A stretch of 64,000 nucleotides of DNA from Geitlerinema sp. PCC 7407. GTDB lineage: Bacteria > Cyanobacteriota > Cyanobacteriia > PCC-7407. Below the pieces are notes generated by a model. The model searched no databases. It was not told the DNA's origin and saw only the letters and a list, made by a program, of their open reading frames with translations. Below are positions 1 to 9,883 of this stretch, one piece after another. The position numbers and the translations under genes are program-made. Position 1 is the stretch's first letter. The number at the start of each line of letters is the position of its first letter. The DNA lies in the NCBI RefSeq assembly GCF_000317045.1, contig NC_019703.1, positions 4,162,934-4,226,933 of the forward strand, read 5' to 3'.

Positions 1-741
1 GGCTTGGTCGAGCTGGCGCAGGATGTGGGCGATGCGGCGCTGCTTGTCGCGGATGGTGTGGCGCACGATTTCGGTGGGGTGCGCCGTGAAGACCAGCCGC
101 ACATCGAGCTGATCGAGGAGATTTTGGATGTGCTGGGGCGGGACGTTGAGCTTGCGCAGCTTGGGAAACAGGCCGTGGAAGGTGGTCAGTTCCCGGCGAG
201 CTGCGGTGCTCTCTTCGAGGCTTTTGGCCAGGAAATCAGCTTTGAGATGGCCCAGATCGTCGGCGGTTTCTTCGATGACGGGAGGTTTGCGATCGCTGGC
301 CTCGGCTTGGGGAGAGTCGTAGGCCGCGCGATACTGCTGCTGCTGACCGCGCTGCTCGTAGTGCTGCTCGACGATGTTGATGAGCTGGAAGTAAAGCGCG
401 AAGGCCCGCGCTGCTCGAATCGCGTCGTTGAGGTCCAGCTTTTCGACGAGCTTGAGGACTTCGGTTTCTTGGAAGTTGGGGGCCTGACCCTCGGGTGAAC
501 AGAGGTCCCGCAGTTGCTGGAGCAGATCCACCAGCTCTTGACCGCATTCCTGCTGGAGTACGAACTCCCACAGATCCTCGACAACCTTGAGCCGATGGCG
601 CAAAAACAAGTTGGAACTGAGCGGAACCGCCGCGTTTTCTGAAGCAAGCATAGAATCTGCGACTGGAGAAGTGGAAGGTTGAGCGTGGTCGACGGAGGCC
701 GAAGGAGGAACTCCGTTGGATGAGTGGAGGGTCGAACTCAT
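1..741 (-). CDS. ppc: Phosphoenolpyruvate carboxylase, N-terminal part (runs off left edge)
   Basis: PEP carboxylase fixes bicarbonate onto phosphoenolpyruvate to give oxaloacetate, the anaplerotic carbon reaction in the cytoplasm. The reverse-strand frame is open from an ATG at 741 to base 1 (247 codons). It reads LNDAIRAARAFALYFQLINI, NVPPQHIQNLLDQLD and VFTAHPTEIVRHTIRDKQRR, all characteristic of the cyanobacterial enzyme; the AHPTE segment belongs to the conserved catalytic core. A full enzyme is about 1000 residues, so roughly the last three quarters lie outside. The start could instead be the in-frame ATG at 651. The first 30 residues from 741 are Ser/Pro/Val-rich and less conserved, so the exact start is uncertain. 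The identity is secure. Confidence 0.95.
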   Translation of the reverse strand, partial: MSSTLHSSNGVPPSASVDHAQPSTSPVADSMLASENAAVPLSSNLFLRHRLKVVEDLWEFVLQQECGQELVDLLQQLRDLCSPEGQAPNFQETEVLKLVEKLDLNDAIRAARAFALYFQLINIVEQHYEQRGQQQQYRAAYDSPQAEASDRKPPVIEETADDLGHLKADFLAKSLEESTAARRELTTFHGLFPKLRKLNVPPQHIQNLLDQLDVRLVFTAHPTEIVRHTIRDKQRRIAHILRQLDQA

Positions 742-938
742 GGGAACTTGGTCCAGTCCAGCAAGATTAATCAACCATTGTATGGGGTGAGGCTTCTTGC
801 GGATGGCAACATTGACTACCGGCAAGACAGGCCAATGACTCAGCGCTTTTGTCTGTCTCTGACGCCAAGGCTTGGCAACCCAGGCACTCAGTCTACGAGC
901 GCCTGCGAGGCCTGAAGTGCCTGAGAGCGCTCGATCTT

Positions 939-1148
939 CTACGAGGGAGGGTGATCGGCTGCTTCGGAGACAGAAGTCGGAGGAACGTTGAGGATGGGGA
1001 GGCGATCGCCCCGAAAAATCTCTTCACTTGCCTGGCCGATTTCCTGCATCAGGCTGGCGAGGGTCCGACTGGTCAGGACAGCCAACAGGAGGGGGCCGGT
1101 GGTGAGACTCAGGAAGAGAGCTTGTGCAACTTTTGGTTGAGCCATCAT
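939..1148 (-). CDS. Small membrane protein, hypothetical
   Basis: A 69-residue frame beginning with two consecutive ATG codons (1148 and 1145). Residues 7-28 are hydrophobic (VAQALFLSLTTGPLLLAVLT) and could form one membrane helix or an uncleaved signal anchor. The rest is soluble, with an amphipathic stretch (LMQEIGQASEEIF). It lies 197 bases upstream of ppc on the same strand and could share a transcript with it. No Shine-Dalgarno sequence is obvious. I recognise no family. Its coding status rests on composition and position only. Confidence 0.5.
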   Translation of the reverse strand: MMAQPKVAQALFLSLTTGPLLLAVLTSRTLASLMQEIGQASEEIFRGDRLPILNVPPTSVSEAADHPPS

Positions 1149-1809
1149 TAAATGTACCAGCGACTGGTCAGTTTCGTAGGAGCAAAATGGACGCGGTCTC
1201 TCTAAAGCGGGCTAAGAATGGGCGAAAAAGGGACCGTTGAGCAGGGCGTCAAGGGATTTGGGGATCTAGCGTAAACGCTTTTTTGGGCGGTGCTGGAGTC
1301 GATCGCCGCTGATGCGGGTCAAGTCTCCGGATTGCTCTAGTGGAGGTCGTTTAAATTGTGACATTCTCCCCTCGACTGGAGCGCGATCGCGAGGGCAGTT
1401 TCACCGCTAGCGGGCCTGCTGCCTAGTCTAGATCGCAGGGGTCAGAAAGGAGGGAAATCGGCTCCTGGCTCAGAGCTCAGCCCTAGCGCTAGAGGCAGTA
1501 TGAACCTTTGCAAGTGTTTTTCGGATGTCTCTGGCAGCGGCTGGGGAGCGGGTGAGGATGCTTGGGCGCGGGGGCTCAGGGCTGTGAAGCCGTTCAAGGC
1601 GATCGCCGACTGGGGTGCGATCGCCGCAATCTCCCGGAATACAAGGGTTTGCGAGGGTCCCCTAGATTTGACGGGCTTCCCAGCAAACTTCTTGCTATTC
1701 TCTAGTCTGAAGTTCCCCCGATTTTGAAGCCGGCGATCGCAGATTCAGCAAGATTGATAGCGTCGAGGGGACCGAGACTGCTCCCATTCGTCGTCATCGT
1801 TAGCGGCTA
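1149..1809. other. Intergenic region, no gene supported
   Basis: About 660 bases between the small membrane protein (minus) and the DUF1574 gene (plus), so it must hold divergent promoters. It contains several HIP1 octamers. A 75-codon plus-strand frame at 1500-1727 has no recognisable features and no convincing ribosome-binding site. No RNA gene was recognised. Confidence 0.5.
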
Positions 1810-4800
1810 GTGCCCGTGAAAACCGATTCTCGTCCCCTCTTGGATAGCAAATCCCCCTTGGCCCGGTGGGTCTACCATGCGGTTGGCCATCAGGCCGACG
1901 AAGTCCGGGTCAGCTTTCGACTGCGCGGCAATCAACTGCACATCCTGTGTGAGGCGCTGCGCTGTCCGAGCGCTGCGGTGATGCTGGCGCGATTGGTGCA
2001 GGCCCTGAGCCGGACGTCGATTAATGATTTGCTACCAGTGGATCACCCGCCGATTTATCAGGTGTCCCTCTACGGTCGGGCGATCGGCCAAAAGTCGCCG
2101 GCCTGGAGTGAAGTGGTGATTCTCAGCCAGCTCGATCGCTATCTAGAGCAGCTCACGACGCTTCAGCCCCCTCAGCCCGCCCCACCCGAAGGGTCGGCAA
2201 GCCTGGAGGTGTCTAGCGCTGGCACGCGCAATGCGACGGTGTCTCCGCGATCGCGCTTGAGCTCGGCCCTGGTGATGTCCAATGAGCAGCGGGCGCGCCA
2301 AGGCCGACCGGAGGCGATCGCGGCCTACCTGAGCGAAACCCTGAGCAGCTTGGGCGTCAGCGTCAAAGTCAGCGTCCGCGCGATTCCCTGTGAGCCCCAT
2401 ACCCAAGAGATCACCGGAACGCTGGATCAAGGCACTCCGGCACGCTCTCAGCGCCTCTCGATCACCTGCGAGTCGATTTACAGCCCGGACCCGATACTGG
2501 TGGCTGAGCCGATCGCTCGCCAGCTGCGGCACCTAGAGCTGGCTGATTTCCAAGATGCCTTGGTGGTGAGCCAGGTCACGGGGGAGCCGAAGCCGGACTG
2601 GCTGCTGCGGATCGATTTGACGCCGCAGGAGACGATGCTGCGCAGCTGGGCGCGGTGGGGGGATGTGCAGGCGATCGCCCGCTTGCTCAATCAGGCCCTC
2701 GCGTCGGTAGGAACCCAGGTCTCCGCCACCCTCAATGAAACAACGCTGCACCTGTTTTGTGTACCCCAGACCCAGCCCAATGGGCGATCGCCGATTGCGC
2801 CGCCCCAAGCGCTGAGCGTGGGGGCGATCGCGCCTGTTCTGGCCTCCCTCGCGCCCCAGGGCATCCACGCAGCCACGATATACGGCGTGACCCACGCGCC
2901 TAAGGAATCCCAAACAGCCGCCCCCGAGCCAGATACGATTCCTAGCTGGGTAGACTGGCTGAACTTGCCAGCCCAAGAGCATGCCGCCCTGGCTGATTCG
3001 ACCCTGGACTTGGCCCAGGGCGGCGATCTGCCCGCGATCGCCTTTTTGCTGACCCGCCTGCTGAATACCAACCTCGACCGGCAGCTCGAAACCGGCGGTC
3101 TTCGGATCCAGATCCTGCGCAAGCGGGATCTGCTGCACATCATGGCCGACGCGCCGATTTGCCCCCAGCAAAAGCAGGTCGGACCCGCGATCGCCCGCTT
3201 CATGCGCCAGCTGCGTCTGCCCAAAATTTCTGGCGTGCGGATTTATGGACGCCGTGCCGGTCAGCGACGCCCCTTGTGGAGCTACGGCCTCGACTTTGTG
3301 CCCCGCCGCCGCCTGGTGCCCGAGGCCACTCCCGAATTTGCGGCTTCCTCGGCCCACGTGGGCGACCTGATCGCCGATCCGGGAGAGCTGGCCATCCAGG
3401 AGTCCCCCATCGAGGGAGACCTCTCCAGCAGCGTCACCGAAGCCACCCAGCAGCTTTGGCACAGCTTGCAGCAGAGCCTGATTCGGTCTCAGCTCTTCTT
3501 GCCCGCTGACCAGACCCCGCGCCAAGGGGGCTACCACGGCAAGGGCTTGGCGCTCATCTGGGGCTGCATTGGCGTCTTGCTGGTCGTGCAAAGCGACTTT
3601 GTGCTGTCTCGCGTTATCTCCCAACCCCCCGAAGCGGCTCCCAGCCTCAGCCCCCCAGCAGCGCCGTTGGCCAATCCACCCGAGGAAATCGCGCAGCCCC
3701 TTGAGGCGCTGATGCCGTCGCTGTCCCTGAGCAAAGAGAGCGGTGATCTGACTGAAGATAGCGATGCATTTTCGTCCGACGGCTTTACGCGGCCGGGCAC
3801 CACTGACGTCACCGTTGCTGACGATCCGGCCACCGACAGCGAAGGCGTTGTCACCCTCGAAGCTGAGCCCCTCAAGCCGAGCGCTGCCACCTCTGTGGCC
3901 CTCGCGATCGCCCGCTCCGATCGCCCTTCTTTCAACAGCCGTCAGCTGGACGAAAAGCTGGCCCTCTACCAGCAGTTTGTCCAGGACTATGGCACCCCCG
4001 ATGTGCTGGTGGTGGGCAGCTCGCGGGCTCTGCGCGGCGTTGACCCCTCCGCCCTCAAAAATGCGCTGGCCGACCAGGGATACCCCAGCCTGACGGTGTT
4101 CAACTTTGGGGTCAATGGCGCTACGGCCCAGGTGGTCGACCTGATGATCCGGGAGCTGCTGCCGCCGAAATACCTGCCGCGCCTGATCATTTGGGCAGAC
4201 GGTGCCCGCGCTTTCAACAGCGGTCGCCTCGACATCACCTACAACGGCATTGTGGCCTCGGACGCTTACAAAGCCTTTGAGGCGGGCACGCTGCCGCCTT
4301 TGTTTGAGGCGCAGGCTGATCCGGCCGCCCAGGAGACTGCCGAGGACGAGGCTGATTCGGCGCCAGTGGCCCCTGCCAAGCCCCAAACAATTTTTGAGCG
4401 CTACCAAACGATCAATCAGCAGATGACGAAGGCTTTGGGCGATCGCTCCGGCCTCTACGCTCAGCGCGATCGCCTGAGCCAGGTGCTCAAGAATGGCCTT
4501 CTCGGGTCCCTCTCCCCCAAAGCCCCCAAAGCCCCCTCAGCCCCCCTGAGCGATCTTGCCAGCAGCGAGTCCTTCGAAGGCGTGGGTTCACCCGTTTTGC
4601 AAAGCCGGGTCGACTTTGAGGGCTTCTTGCCGCTGTCTGAGCGCTTTAACCCAGCCACGTACTACCAAAAGTACTCCAAGGTGTCCGGTAGCTACGACAC
4701 CGACTACGACGCTTTCCGGCTGGCTGGTGAGCAGATGGACGCCTTGCAGTCTCTCATCGACTTCACTGAGCAGCAGGGCATTGCTCTAGCGTTTATCAAT

Positions 4801-5052
4801 CTTCCGCTAACCGAGGATTACCTCGATCCCGTGCGATCGGATGCCGAAGCCGCTTTTATTCAGGAAATGATTCGCGTCGATGCCGAAAGCAAGCTGATTT
4901 TCCGGGATTTCGGGCAGCTATGGCCCACTCGCAATGATTTCTTCTCCGACCCGAGCCACCTGAACCGCTACGGCGCCTATGCGGTGTCTAAGGCTTTGGC
5001 GAACGATCCGCTGATTCCCTGGAGCCGAGCGCAGAGTCTACCTGAGCCCTAG
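1810..5052 (+). CDS. DUF1574-family membrane protein: four N-terminal repeats, one TM helix, SGNH-like domain
   Basis: A 1080-residue protein starting at GTG. The N-terminal half holds four diverged copies of a domain of about 100 residues (roughly 14-105, 165-270, 275-385, 395-490), each with a pattern like AIARLLNQAL...LHLFC...IYG and often ending in a W. A single membrane helix follows (about 577-600, LIWGCIGVLLVVQSDFVL), then a Pro/Ser-rich linker. The C-terminal domain starts near 732 with VLVVGSSRALRGVDPSAL (nucleophile-type GSS) and closes with DPSHLNRYG near 1047, the Asp-X-X-His pair of SGNH hydrolases. This end matches the DUF1574 group, related to the DltD/AlgX-type proteins that handle acylated glycans. 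The substrate is unknown. I infer that the C-terminal domain is extracytoplasmic. Confidence 0.85.
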   Translation: MPVKTDSRPLLDSKSPLARWVYHAVGHQADEVRVSFRLRGNQLHILCEALRCPSAAVMLARLVQALSRTSINDLLPVDHPPIYQVSLYGRAIGQKSPAWSEVVILSQLDRYLEQLTTLQPPQPAPPEGSASLEVSSAGTRNATVSPRSRLSSALVMSNEQRARQGRPEAIAAYLSETLSSLGVSVKVSVRAIPCEPHTQEITGTLDQGTPARSQRLSITCESIYSPDPILVAEPIARQLRHLELADFQDALVVSQVTGEPKPDWLLRIDLTPQETMLRSWARWGDVQAIARLLNQALASVGTQVSATLNETTLHLFCVPQTQPNGRSPIAPPQALSVGAIAPVLASLAPQGIHAATIYGVTHAPKESQTAAPEPDTIPSWVDWLNLPAQEHAALADSTLDLAQGGDLPAIAFLLTRLLNTNLDRQLETGGLRIQILRKRDLLHIMADAPICPQQKQVGPAIARFMRQLRLPKISGVRIYGRRAGQRRPLWSYGLDFVPRRRLVPEATPEFAASSAHVGDLIADPGELAIQESPIEGDLSSSVTEATQQLWHSLQQSLIRSQLFLPADQTPRQGGYHGKGLALIWGCIGVLLVVQSDFVLSRVISQPPEAAPSLSPPAAPLANPPEEIAQPLEALMPSLSLSKESGDLTEDSDAFSSDGFTRPGTTDVTVADDPATDSEGVVTLEAEPLKPSAATSVALAIARSDRPSFNSRQLDEKLALYQQFVQDYGTPDVLVVGSSRALRGVDPSALKNALADQGYPSLTVFNFGVNGATAQVVDLMIRELLPPKYLPRLIIWADGARAFNSGRLDITYNGIVASDAYKAFEAGTLPPLFEAQADPAAQETAEDEADSAPVAPAKPQTIFERYQTINQQMTKALGDRSGLYAQRDRLSQVLKNGLLGSLSPKAPKAPSAPLSDLASSESFEGVGSPVLQSRVDFEGFLPLSERFNPATYYQKYSKVSGSYDTDYDAFRLAGEQMDALQSLIDFTEQQGIALAFINLPLTEDYLDPVRSDAEAAFIQEMIRVDAESKLIFRDFGQLWPTRNDFFSDPSHLNRYGAYAVSKALANDPLIPWSRAQSLPEP

Positions 5053-5610
5053 GAAAGCCGGCGGGGCGATCGCCTCTGAGCTATCGGCCCATTGCTGTGC
5101 CAGCACCAGGTCAATAAAGTGCCAGGGGCGATCGCCCCTGGCAACGCCTAAGGAGTGGCAACACAACAATAGTTCACTTGTACCACGAAATCCAGTCTGA
5201 AATTTTTCAACTTTAGCGATCGAAATTCTAGACACGTCCAAGATTCCCTGCGATCGCCTCTAGCAGGCCCCATACGGTAACCCCAAAGCACTCCAGAAAC
5301 GCTCGACTTCCTTCGCCAGGCAGATGCCAGACATCAAGTGTATCCGCAGATACAGAATTGACCCATTGAGAATTGGTGCAATCTACTTGACATGATTTTC
5401 AACATTCAGAGGCTTCCGCAGTAACTACCGCTCTGTTGATCAAGGGTGACTGCCAGGTTCACACAAGAGCAATTGGCGGGTCGCATCGCCCGCCAACCCC
5501 GTAGTTTTTAGCCAAGAAGCCATCCAGCAAGACTTGAGTCTTCGCCTATCAGATACAGGCCTTACGGCAAGGTGTCTGTCCTGTTTTGCGTATCTAAGGA
5601 ACGTTCAGTG
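5053..5610. other. Intergenic region upstream of the ammonium transporter
   Basis: About 560 bases. The left part is rich in HIP1 octamers. The right part is AT-richer and holds an NtcA-type box (separate entry). No gene was recognised. Confidence 0.6.
5340..5353 (+). promoter_or_regulatory. Candidate NtcA-binding site (GTA-N8-TAC)
   Basis: The sequence GTATCCGCAGATAC fits exactly the GTA-N8-TAC consensus of NtcA, the global nitrogen regulator of cyanobacteria. A TGCAAT hexamer at 5377-5382 begins 23 bases after the box, the spacing expected for a -10 element in NtcA-activated promoters, although it has G where consensus TAN3T has A. The box is about 260 bases upstream of the ammonium transporter start, so activation would imply a long leader. 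Binding is inferred. Confidence 0.6.
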
Positions 5611-7152
5611 ATGATGTCTAGACCGACGCTAACAAAGAGAGCGAGGAGTGGAGCTAGACGGCTGCCCACAACCAGCTCGTCTTCCCTACCCAACGTTGCC
5701 GAATTTCTGGCAACCATCCGTGACATTCTTCCCCGCTTCACTCTTAGCTGGGTTGCTTCCATTCCCCTCATCGCTTTGATTGTGGGCGTTTGGAGCCTAG
5801 CAGCCTCAGCCCAAGACAGCCCTCCCCTTACGCCTGAAGTCGTCCAGGGAAACCTCAACGCCATTTGGGTTCTGGTCGCTTCCATCCTAGTAATTTTCAT
5901 GAACGCTGGCTTCGCAATGCTCGAAACGGGCTTTTGTCGCCAGAAGAACGCCGTTAACATTCTCACCAAAAACCTGATCGTCTTCGCCTTGGCAACCATT
6001 GCCTACTGGGCCTTCGGGTTTTCGCTGATGTTCGGCGCCAACGGCAATGGCTTCATCGGCTGGGGCGGCTTCTTCCTGAGCAGCAACGACCCCGCGACCT
6101 ACGGCCTGAACCCGTTCCCGGCAGGTCTGCCCATCGCGCTTTCTTTCCTGTTCCAGTCAGCGTTCGCCGGTACCGCAGCGACCATCGTTTCCGGTGCTGT
6201 GGCAGAGCGAATCAAGTTTGTTGACTTCCTCATTTTCAGCCTGCTGCTGATTGGCGTTGCCTACCCCATCAGCGGTCACTGGGTCTGGGGCGGCGGCATG
6301 CTGTCGGACATTGGTTTCCTCGGTGGCGTTGCTTTCAAGGACTTCGCTGGTTCGACGGTGGTGCACTCGGTGGGCGGCTGGGCTGCGCTGATGGGTGCAG
6401 CCATTCTGGGACCCCGCTTAGGCAAGTACCAAGAAGACGGGACACCGAGCGCGATTCCCGGCCACAACATGAGCATTGCTACGCTGGGCTGCTTGATTCT
6501 GTGGATCTGCTGGTTCGGCTTTAACGCTGGCTCTCAGCTGGCTGCGGATGAAGCGGTTCCTTATATTGCCGTAACCACTAGTTTGGCGGCGGCGGCTGGC
6601 GGTATTGCAGCAACGATTACCTCTTGGGCGGTGTCTGGCAAGCCTGACCTGTCCATGGTGATCAACGGTATTTTGGCGGGTTTGGTTGCCATTACGGCGG
6701 GCTGCGCAGGCGTCTCCTACGGCAGTGCCGTGATCATTGGTCTGATCGGCGGTGTGATGGTTGTCTTCGCGGTCTTCTTCTTTGACAGCATCCAGATTGA
6801 TGACCCGGTGGGTGCCACGTCGGTCCACTTGGTCAATGGGGTCTGGGGGACGCTGGCGGTCGGCCTGTTCGACATGGAGGCTGGCTTGCTGACAGGCAAT
6901 GGCACAACTCAGCTGATTGCTCAGATTCTCGGTATTCTGACGATTGGCGGCTTCACGGTGGCCCTGAGCACGATTTTCTGGCTGGTGCTGAAGTCTTTCT
7001 TGGGTCTGCGGGTGACGGCCGAGGAGGAAATGATGGGTCTAGACATCGGCGAGCACGGCATGGAAGCCTATGCTGGCTTTGTGAAGGACACAACGCTCAA
7101 TTCTGGATCGAGTGTCTCTAGCCATGGCGGCGTGGGAACGCCGTTCCAATAG
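5611..7152 (+). CDS. amt: Ammonium transporter, Amt family
   Basis: An integral membrane channel for ammonium uptake. The chosen ATG at 5611 has AAGGA 10 bases upstream and gives 513 residues; the frame extends 13 codons further upstream without an RBS. After a cleavable-looking signal helix ending near SLAASAQ come the Amt signatures: [59 protein letters not shown] and [12 protein letters not shown], with pore-lining His in the last motif and in [13 protein letters not shown]. About 11 helices are expected. The C-terminal tail ([19 protein letters not shown]) is the usual cytoplasmic region that interacts with GlnK/PII in this family. An NtcA-type box upstream suggests nitrogen control. Two hairpins follow the gene. 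Confidence 0.96.
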   Translation: MMSRPTLTKRARSGARRLPTTSSSSLPNVAEFLATIRDILPRFTLSWVASIPLIALIVGVWSLAASAQDSPPLTPEVVQGNLNAIWVLVASILVIFMNAGFAMLETGFCRQKNAVNILTKNLIVFALATIAYWAFGFSLMFGANGNGFIGWGGFFLSSNDPATYGLNPFPAGLPIALSFLFQSAFAGTAATIVSGAVAERIKFVDFLIFSLLLIGVAYPISGHWVWGGGMLSDIGFLGGVAFKDFAGSTVVHSVGGWAALMGAAILGPRLGKYQEDGTPSAIPGHNMSIATLGCLILWICWFGFNAGSQLAADEAVPYIAVTTSLAAAAGGIAATITSWAVSGKPDLSMVINGILAGLVAITAGCAGVSYGSAVIIGLIGGVMVVFAVFFFDSIQIDDPVGATSVHLVNGVWGTLAVGLFDMEAGLLTGNGTTQLIAQILGILTIGGFTVALSTIFWLVLKSFLGLRVTAEEEMMGLDIGEHGMEAYAGFVKDTTLNSGSSVSSHGGVGTPFQ

Positions 7153-7169
7153 ACTCTAGGGTTTGTGAG

Positions 7170-7196
7170 AGCGATCGCTCCTAGGGAGCGATCGCT
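7170..7196. repeat. Hairpin built from two HIP1 octamers
   Basis: A perfect 12-bp inverted repeat, AGCGATCGCTCC / GGAGCGATCGCT, with a 3-base loop TAG, 17 bases after the amt stop. No T-tract follows, so it is less likely than the next hairpin to terminate transcription by itself; it may protect the mRNA 3' end. Confidence 0.6.
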
Positions 7197-7205
7197 TGAC
7201 GACAG

Positions 7206-7244
7206 AAATGGTGGTGAGCTCTCAGCGGTGCTCACCACCATTTT
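7206..7244 (+). terminator. Rho-independent-like terminator of amt
   Basis: A 14-bp perfect stem AAATGGTGGTGAGC / GCTCACCACCATTT with a 10-base loop, ending in TTTT. It lies about 55 bases after the amt stop codon. Confidence 0.75.
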
Positions 7245-7358
7245 GGCGTGTTGACGATACGCAGAAGGGGCAGGGTGGGACAGGCCCTTGTGAAAATTGT
7301 GCTTTCTGGTGAGATTTCTGATAGAAAGCGTATTGACTCACTTCATGGGAACTCGGTT

Positions 7359-8237
7359 ATGGGCGATCGCCGCCTCAGCGCCCCGAACTCCGCTGTCTCC
7401 ACACCGCCAGAAGCTTCTCGCTGGCGGCGCGCTCCGCGCTGGGCCTGGTGGTCCATTTTGGGCAATGCGGGCCTGCTAGGACTGCTGGCCTGGACGCTGG
7501 GGCAGGCCACGCCACCGCCTGCCCGTGGCCCCGCGACGCCGTCTGCGGCCCAGCCGTCCAAAGCATCCACCCTCACCTCGCCACCGCCGAGCCCTGAGCT
7601 GGGGCCGCGCCACCAGCTATCCTACGAGCAGTGGGTGGGTCTTTTGGGCCGAGAGGCCCGGGCGATCGCCGCCCAGCCGCCCAAGCACTTGAATATTTTG
7701 CTGGGGGACTCCCTCAGCCTGTGGTTTCCCAGCGAGCTGCTGCCCACAGAAACCACCTGGCTCAATCAAGGCATCTCGGGAGAGACCTCTGGCGGCCTGC
7801 TCAATCGCCTCGACCTGATGGATCAGACAGATCCCGAGGTGATTTTCGTCATGATCGGCATCAATGATCTGATTCGGGGCGTGAGCAATGAGGCGATCGC
7901 CGCCAACTACCGAGGCATGATCCGCTATCTGGTGTGGGCGCACCCGGACAGCCGCATCGTCGTGCAGTCTGTCCTGCCCCACAGCGGCCCCAAGGCCACC
8001 TGGGAAGGCCGCGATCGCCTGTTGGCCATTCCCCTAGAGCAAATCCAAGATCTCAACGAATCCTTGGCCGCGATCGCCCGCGACGAAGGCGCCCAATACC
8101 TCAATCTCTACCCCCTCTTTGCCGACGAAACGGGCTATCTGCACCACGACTTCACCACCGACGGCCTCCACCTAAACCGCAACGGCTACCTGGTCTGGCG
8201 CTCTGCCCTCCAGCTCTACAGCCAGATCAAGCCCTAG
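7359..8237 (+). CDS. SGNH/GDSL-family hydrolase, N-terminally membrane-anchored
   Basis: A 292-residue protein from the ATG at 7359. The frame is open back to a GTG at 7248, but that codon abuts the amt terminator. Residues about 29-46 (WWSILGNAGLLGLLAWTLG) form one membrane anchor, followed by a Pro/Ser/Thr-rich linker. The catalytic domain shows the four SGNH blocks: ILLGDSLSLWFP (block I Ser), NQGISGETSGG (block II Gly), IFVMIGINDL (block III Asn) and DGLHLNRNGY (block V Asp and His). Such enzymes are esterases or acyl-transferases acting on lipids or acylated glycans; the substrate is not evident. It probably faces the periplasm. It lies 102 bases before ispH on the same strand. Confidence 0.88.
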   Translation: MGDRRLSAPNSAVSTPPEASRWRRAPRWAWWSILGNAGLLGLLAWTLGQATPPPARGPATPSAAQPSKASTLTSPPPSPELGPRHQLSYEQWVGLLGREARAIAAQPPKHLNILLGDSLSLWFPSELLPTETTWLNQGISGETSGGLLNRLDLMDQTDPEVIFVMIGINDLIRGVSNEAIAANYRGMIRYLVWAHPDSRIVVQSVLPHSGPKATWEGRDRLLAIPLEQIQDLNESLAAIARDEGAQYLNLYPLFADETGYLHHDFTTDGLHLNRNGYLVWRSALQLYSQIKP

Positions 8238-8339
8238 CCCAAGCGAGAAGAAGCACGCTCCCAAACGCAGCGGCGCTCAAACCGGATCGTATGATCAAGG
8301 GGAACTTTGCCCGTTGCAGTACGAGTAATAGCCAGCGTT

Positions 8340-9548
8340 ATGGACACAAAAGCCTTCAAGCGATCGCTCCAAAAATCGGAAAACTACCACCGGAAAGGAT
8401 TCGGTCACGAAGCAGAAGTCGCAACGGTCCTCCAGTCCGAGTACCAAAGCAACCTGATTCAAGAAATCCGCGACAACCACTACCAACTGCAACGCGGTGA
8501 GGTCACCATTCGCCTCGCCGAGGCCTTCGGATTTTGCTGGGGCGTCGAGCGCGCCGTCGCCATGGCCTACGAAACCCGCCAGCACTTCCCCACCGAGCGC
8601 CTCTGGATCACCAACGAAATCATCCACAATCCCTCGGTCAACAACCGCCTGCGGGAAATGGAAGTGGGCTTCATTCCCGTCGAGCAAGGCCAAAAAGACT
8701 TTTCCATCGTCGCTCCCGGGGACGTCGTCATCCTGCCCGCCTTTGGCGCTAGCGTCCAAGAAATGCAGGTGCTCAACGACAAAGGCTGCACCATCGTCGA
8801 CACCACCTGCCCCTGGGTTTCCAAGGTCTGGAACAGCGTCGAGAAGCACAAAAAAGTGCAGTACACCTCGATCATCCACGGCAAATACAACCACGAAGAA
8901 ACCATCGCCACCAGTTCTTTCGCCGGGAAGTATCTGGTCGTGCTGAACATGGCCGAGGCCCAGTATGTGACCCACTACATTCTGCACGGGGGCGATCGCG
9001 ACGCCTTCATGACCAAGTTCGCCAAGTCCTGCTCCGCTGGCTTCGACCCCGATCGCGACCTCGAGCGCGTCGGCATCGCCAACCAAACCACCATGCTCAA
9101 GAGCGAGACCGAACAGGTCGGCAAACTCTTTGAGCGCACCATGATGCAGAAGTACGGCCCCGAGAACCTCAACGAGCACTTCCAGTCCTTCAACACGATC
9201 TGCGACGCCACCCAGGAGCGCCAAGACGCCATGCTCCAGCTGGTCGAAGAAAAGCTCGACCTGATGGTCGTCATCGGCGGCTACAACTCTTCCAATACCA
9301 CCCACCTTCAGGAAATCGCGGTAGAGCGTCACATCCCCTCCTATCACATCGACAGCGCTGAGCGGATCGGCCCCGGCAACCAGGTAGAGCACAAGCCCCT
9401 CGAGCGCGACCTCGAAATTGCGACGCCCTGGCTCCCCGAAGGCCCGATCGTGGTCGGGGTGACCTCTGGCGCATCTACGCCCGACAAGGTGGTCTCCGAG
9501 GTGATCGAAAAAATATTTGCTCTCAAGGCGGCAGCAGCCGCTGTCTAG
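8340..9548 (+). CDS. ispH: 4-hydroxy-3-methylbut-2-enyl diphosphate reductase
   Basis: The last enzyme of the MEP isoprenoid pathway, reducing HMBPP to IPP and DMAPP with a [4Fe-4S] cluster. The start [20 protein letters not shown] is the standard cyanobacterial/plant-type N-terminus, so ATG 8340 (402 residues) is preferred over an upstream in-frame start at 8307. The three cluster cysteines are visible in [11 protein letters not shown] (about C66), [11 protein letters not shown] (about C157) and [11 protein letters not shown] (about C288). The substrate-binding SSNTTHLQ and [10 protein letters not shown] segments are intact. This long form, with an N-terminal extension relative to E. coli LytB, is typical of cyanobacteria and plastids. 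A strong terminator follows. Confidence 0.97.
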   Translation: MDTKAFKRSLQKSENYHRKGFGHEAEVATVLQSEYQSNLIQEIRDNHYQLQRGEVTIRLAEAFGFCWGVERAVAMAYETRQHFPTERLWITNEIIHNPSVNNRLREMEVGFIPVEQGQKDFSIVAPGDVVILPAFGASVQEMQVLNDKGCTIVDTTCPWVSKVWNSVEKHKKVQYTSIIHGKYNHEETIATSSFAGKYLVVLNMAEAQYVTHYILHGGDRDAFMTKFAKSCSAGFDPDRDLERVGIANQTTMLKSETEQVGKLFERTMMQKYGPENLNEHFQSFNTICDATQERQDAMLQLVEEKLDLMVVIGGYNSSNTTHLQEIAVERHIPSYHIDSAERIGPGNQVEHKPLERDLEIATPWLPEGPIVVGVTSGASTPDKVVSEVIEKIFALKAAAAAV

Positions 9549-9883
9549 GCAAGGTCAGGCCGAGAGCCGGTTCTTGCTGAGGGTGCACGGATTTGGGAGC
9601 GATCGCAGATTCTAGCTCTCGAAGCCTGGCTGCAATTCTGAATTAATCCTGAATTTCGCTGCTTTCCCAGACGCCCGAAGAACTTCGGGCGTTTGTTTTT
9701 GGAAGGCTTGCAGGGCGCGGCGATCGCCCCTTCAGCGAGGCCAAGATTCCGGCCATCGGCCTATGCAACCATGGAACCAACGCCCCCTTAAGACGATCAG
9801 CAACTCCGTTTCAAATTCTGAAACCCGCTGCTTGTCCGGAGGGACACCCCCGAAGATATTAAAAGCCCCAGACTCCTTGCGCT
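9549..9883. other. Intergenic region between ispH and the VWA-like gene
   Basis: Holds the ispH terminator (9671-9700) and the presumed promoter of the next gene. The segment from about 9760 to 9860 is AT-richer. No other gene was recognised. Confidence 0.6.
9671..9700 (+). terminator. Terminator of ispH
   Basis: The stem ACGCCCGAAG / CTTCGGGCGT with a very short loop is followed by TTGTTTTT: a classic GC-rich hairpin plus T-tract about 120 bases after the ispH stop. Confidence 0.85.

Noticed and set aside
4-498. A 164-codon plus-strand open frame at the left edge
   Set aside because: It is antisense to ppc, whose cyanobacterial motifs are evident in the minus frame that is open to the edge.
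2533-4407. A 624-codon minus-strand open frame opposite the DUF1574 gene
   Set aside because: It is an antisense shadow of a GC-rich gene; its translation is low-complexity (Gly/Arg/Gln-rich) and shows no domain, while the plus-strand frame has clear motifs.
8295-9392. A 365-codon minus-strand open frame opposite ispH
   Set aside because: ispH has all three cluster cysteines and normal length; the antisense translation has no recognisable domain and results from codon bias.
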